Positions 62,897 through 64,000 of a DNA stretch of 64,000 bases are shown piece after piece; the stretch's first letter is position 1; every line of letters begins with the position of its first letter. The notes under the pieces are model-generated. The model made no database searches. It was not told the origin of the DNA and saw only the letters and a list, made by a program, of their open reading frames with translations. The translations under genes and the position numbers were made by a program. The stretch comes from Thalassococcus halodurans (GTDB lineage Bacteria > Pseudomonadota > Alphaproteobacteria > Rhodobacterales > Rhodobacteraceae), in NCBI RefSeq assembly GCF_900108225.1, contig NZ_FNUZ01000001.1, positions 372,001-436,000 on the forward strand, written 5' to 3'.

Positions 62897-62915
62897 TCAT
62901 CATACTCCTTCGGGT

Positions 62916-63614
62916 TCAGGCCGCTGGCCGCGTTGTACGTTGTTCGATGCGCTTTTCATGCTCGCCCTTGATAATGCGATGCACGTAGACGCCCGGCAGA
63001 TGGATGTGATCCGGATCTAACTCACCCGGCTGCACGATTTCCTCTACCTCGACCACACAGACCTTGCCGCACATCGCGGCAGGCGGGTTGAAGTTGCGCG
63101 CTGTCTTGCGGAAAATCAGGTTGCCCGTTGTGTCGGCCTTCCATGCCTTCACGATGGACAGATCGGCGAACAATCCTGTTTCCAGAATATAGTTTTCGCC
63201 GTTGAATTCCTTTACCTCTTTGCCCTCGGCAATCTGCGTGCCGTAGCCGGTCTTGGTGTAGAAACCCGGGATGCCCGCACCGCCGGCGCGCATACGCTCG
63301 GCCAAGGTGCCCTGCGGGTTGAACTCAAGCTCAAGCTCGCCCGACAGATACTGGCGCATGAACTCGGCGTTTTCGCCCACGTAGGACGAGATCATCTTTT
63401 TGACCTGACGGGTTTGCAGCAAAATGCCTATCCCGAAATCGTCGACGCCTGCGTTGTTGGACGCAAATGTCAGATCTTTTGTGCCTGCCTCTTTGATCGC
63501 TGCAAGCAGCAGTTCGGGGATACCGCAAAGCCCGAAGCCACCAGATGCGATAAACATGCCGTCAAACAGCAATCCATCCAGTGCTTCAGCCGCGGAGTTG
63601 TAGACTTTCTTCAT
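62916..63614 (-). CDS. 3-oxoacid CoA-transferase subunit A
   Basis: A 232-residue alpha subunit: [37 protein letters not shown] and [16 protein letters not shown] are in the normal order. It precedes subunit B by 19 bases. AGGGAG lies before the ATG. Confidence 0.94.
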   Translation of the reverse strand: MKKVYNSAAEALDGLLFDGMFIASGGFGLCGIPELLLAAIKEAGTKDLTFASNNAGVDDFGIGILLQTRQVKKMISSYVGENAEFMRQYLSGELELEFNPQGTLAERMRAGGAGIPGFYTKTGYGTQIAEGKEVKEFNGENYILETGLFADLSIVKAWKADTTGNLIFRKTARNFNPPAAMCGKVCVVEVEEIVQPGELDPDHIHLPGVYVHRIIKGEHEKRIEQRTTRPAA

Positions 63615-63736
63615 CGGAAACTCCCTGACGTATCAGCTGGCATGGTTGTGACGTCAGGTCATTGGGAAGTCAACGAACAGCCACCCGCAACGCCGCTTTT
63701 GCATTAAAGCGGGGCGATTTGAGGCCCTAAAACAGC

Positions 63737-63764
63737 AAAAAGGCCCGAACTTTTGGCAGTTCGG
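63737..63764 (-). terminator. Rho-independent terminator of topA
   Basis: On the minus strand CCGAACT and AGTTCGG (with adjoining GC pairs) form a stem followed by CCTTTTT. It lies about 36 bases after the topA stop codon. Confidence 0.75.
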
Positions 63765-63799
63765 ACCCCTTTAAAATATGTGGTTGTACCGGATCGCGG

Positions 63800-64000
63800 T
63801 TATTCTTCGGCGGCGGCCTTTTTGGTGGTCTTCTTGGCCGCTGGTTTTTTCGCGGTGGTCTTCTTCGCAGTCGTTTTCTTGGTGGCTGCTTTCTTCTTTG
63901 CCGGCGCTTTCTTTTTGCCCGACTTGGCCGCTTTTTCGGCAATCAGTTCCAGCGCCATATCCAGATTGACGTCCGCAGGTTCCGTCCCCTTGGGCAGAGT
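63800..64000 (-). CDS. topA: DNA topoisomerase I, C-terminal end (gene runs off the window)
   Basis: Only the last 66 residues are present. They read TLPKGTEPADVNLDMALELI then a Lys/Ala-rich repeat tail (KKAPAKKKAATKKTTAKK and similar) ending AAAEE. This matches the lysine-rich C-terminal tail of alphaproteobacterial topoisomerase I, which aids DNA binding. Not in frame with the arginine-rich open frame on the same strand, which is a shadow. The identity rests on the short tail and is less certain than for the full genes. Confidence 0.8.
   Translation of the reverse strand, partial: TLPKGTEPADVNLDMALELIAEKAAKSGKKKAPAKKKAATKKTTAKKTTAKKPAAKKTTKKAAAEE

Noticed and set aside
63727-63942. Arg/Pro-rich 71-codon frame at the window end
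   Set aside because: It is the shifted frame of the Lys/Ala repeats of the topA tail; the correct frame ends at 63800 and matches topoisomerase I.

Overview
The window is a continuous stretch of an alphaproteobacterial chromosome, most likely from the Roseobacter group of the Rhodobacteraceae. The reasons are the gene orders (murA / DUF2948 / hisD / UPF0262 / phosphatase / infA / maf / RNase E-G / yacG; ribB-ribH-nusB; lysC followed by ptsP; rlmB beside tRNA-Tyr), a tRNA-His with the alphaproteobacterial A73 end, a GTTC-N7-GTTC type LexA box, and the high-GC coding style. There is no prophage, intact insertion sequence or CRISPR array. The window starts inside phaC and ends inside topA.

Layout. 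0-8 kb: divergent phaC/phaZ (polyhydroxyalkanoate turnover), an oxidoreductase, heat-shock sigma factor rpoH, a RluA-family pseudouridine synthase whose start codon overlaps that of a divergent membrane protein, a periplasmic delta-class carbonic anhydrase, tRNA-His and SOS-controlled mmcB. 8-12 kb: a probable 6S RNA, the riboflavin/antitermination operon ribB-ribH-nusB, a membrane protein and rlmB. 12.7-16 kb: tRNA-Tyr and the zinc uptake locus znuA / zur-znuC-znuB around a Zur box. 16-24.5 kb: glycerate kinase, 5-oxoprolinase pxpBCA, an amino-acid oxidase-like protein and a class V aminotransferase, running into yacG-rng-maf-infA. 24.5-31.5 kb: a nitrilase/GNAT/NTF2/phosphatase set, a broken glycosyltransferase-like gene, hisD and murA with an unlisted 52-residue small gene in front of it.

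31.6-48.5 kb is the most accessory-looking part: tRNA-Thr, an SDR, then a seven-gene minus-strand operon (dipeptide-type ABC transporter, two 2-hydroxyacid dehydrogenases, DUF475), a DMT exporter, and a divergent locus with a sialidase-fold protein, PdxA2-like dehydrogenase, DapA-family aldolase/lyase, iron-type alcohol dehydrogenase, FCD-type GntR regulator, DUF1537 acid-sugar kinase and a LysR regulator. The kinase plus PdxA2 pair points to catabolism of four-carbon sugar acids; the additional enzymes and the glycoside-like sialidase-fold protein make this the best candidate for an undescribed pathway.

48.6-64 kb: two glycosyltransferases (one Kdo-transferase-like), DUF1178, an SDR, lysC, ptsP (nitrogen PTS enzyme I), EcsC, a GNAT protein, a flavin reductase-like protein, a SulP transporter, mtnP and apt (methylthioadenosine and adenine salvage), a CoA-transferase pair and the lysine-rich tail of topoisomerase I. 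Functions are assigned from recognisable motifs and gene order only; no database search was run.
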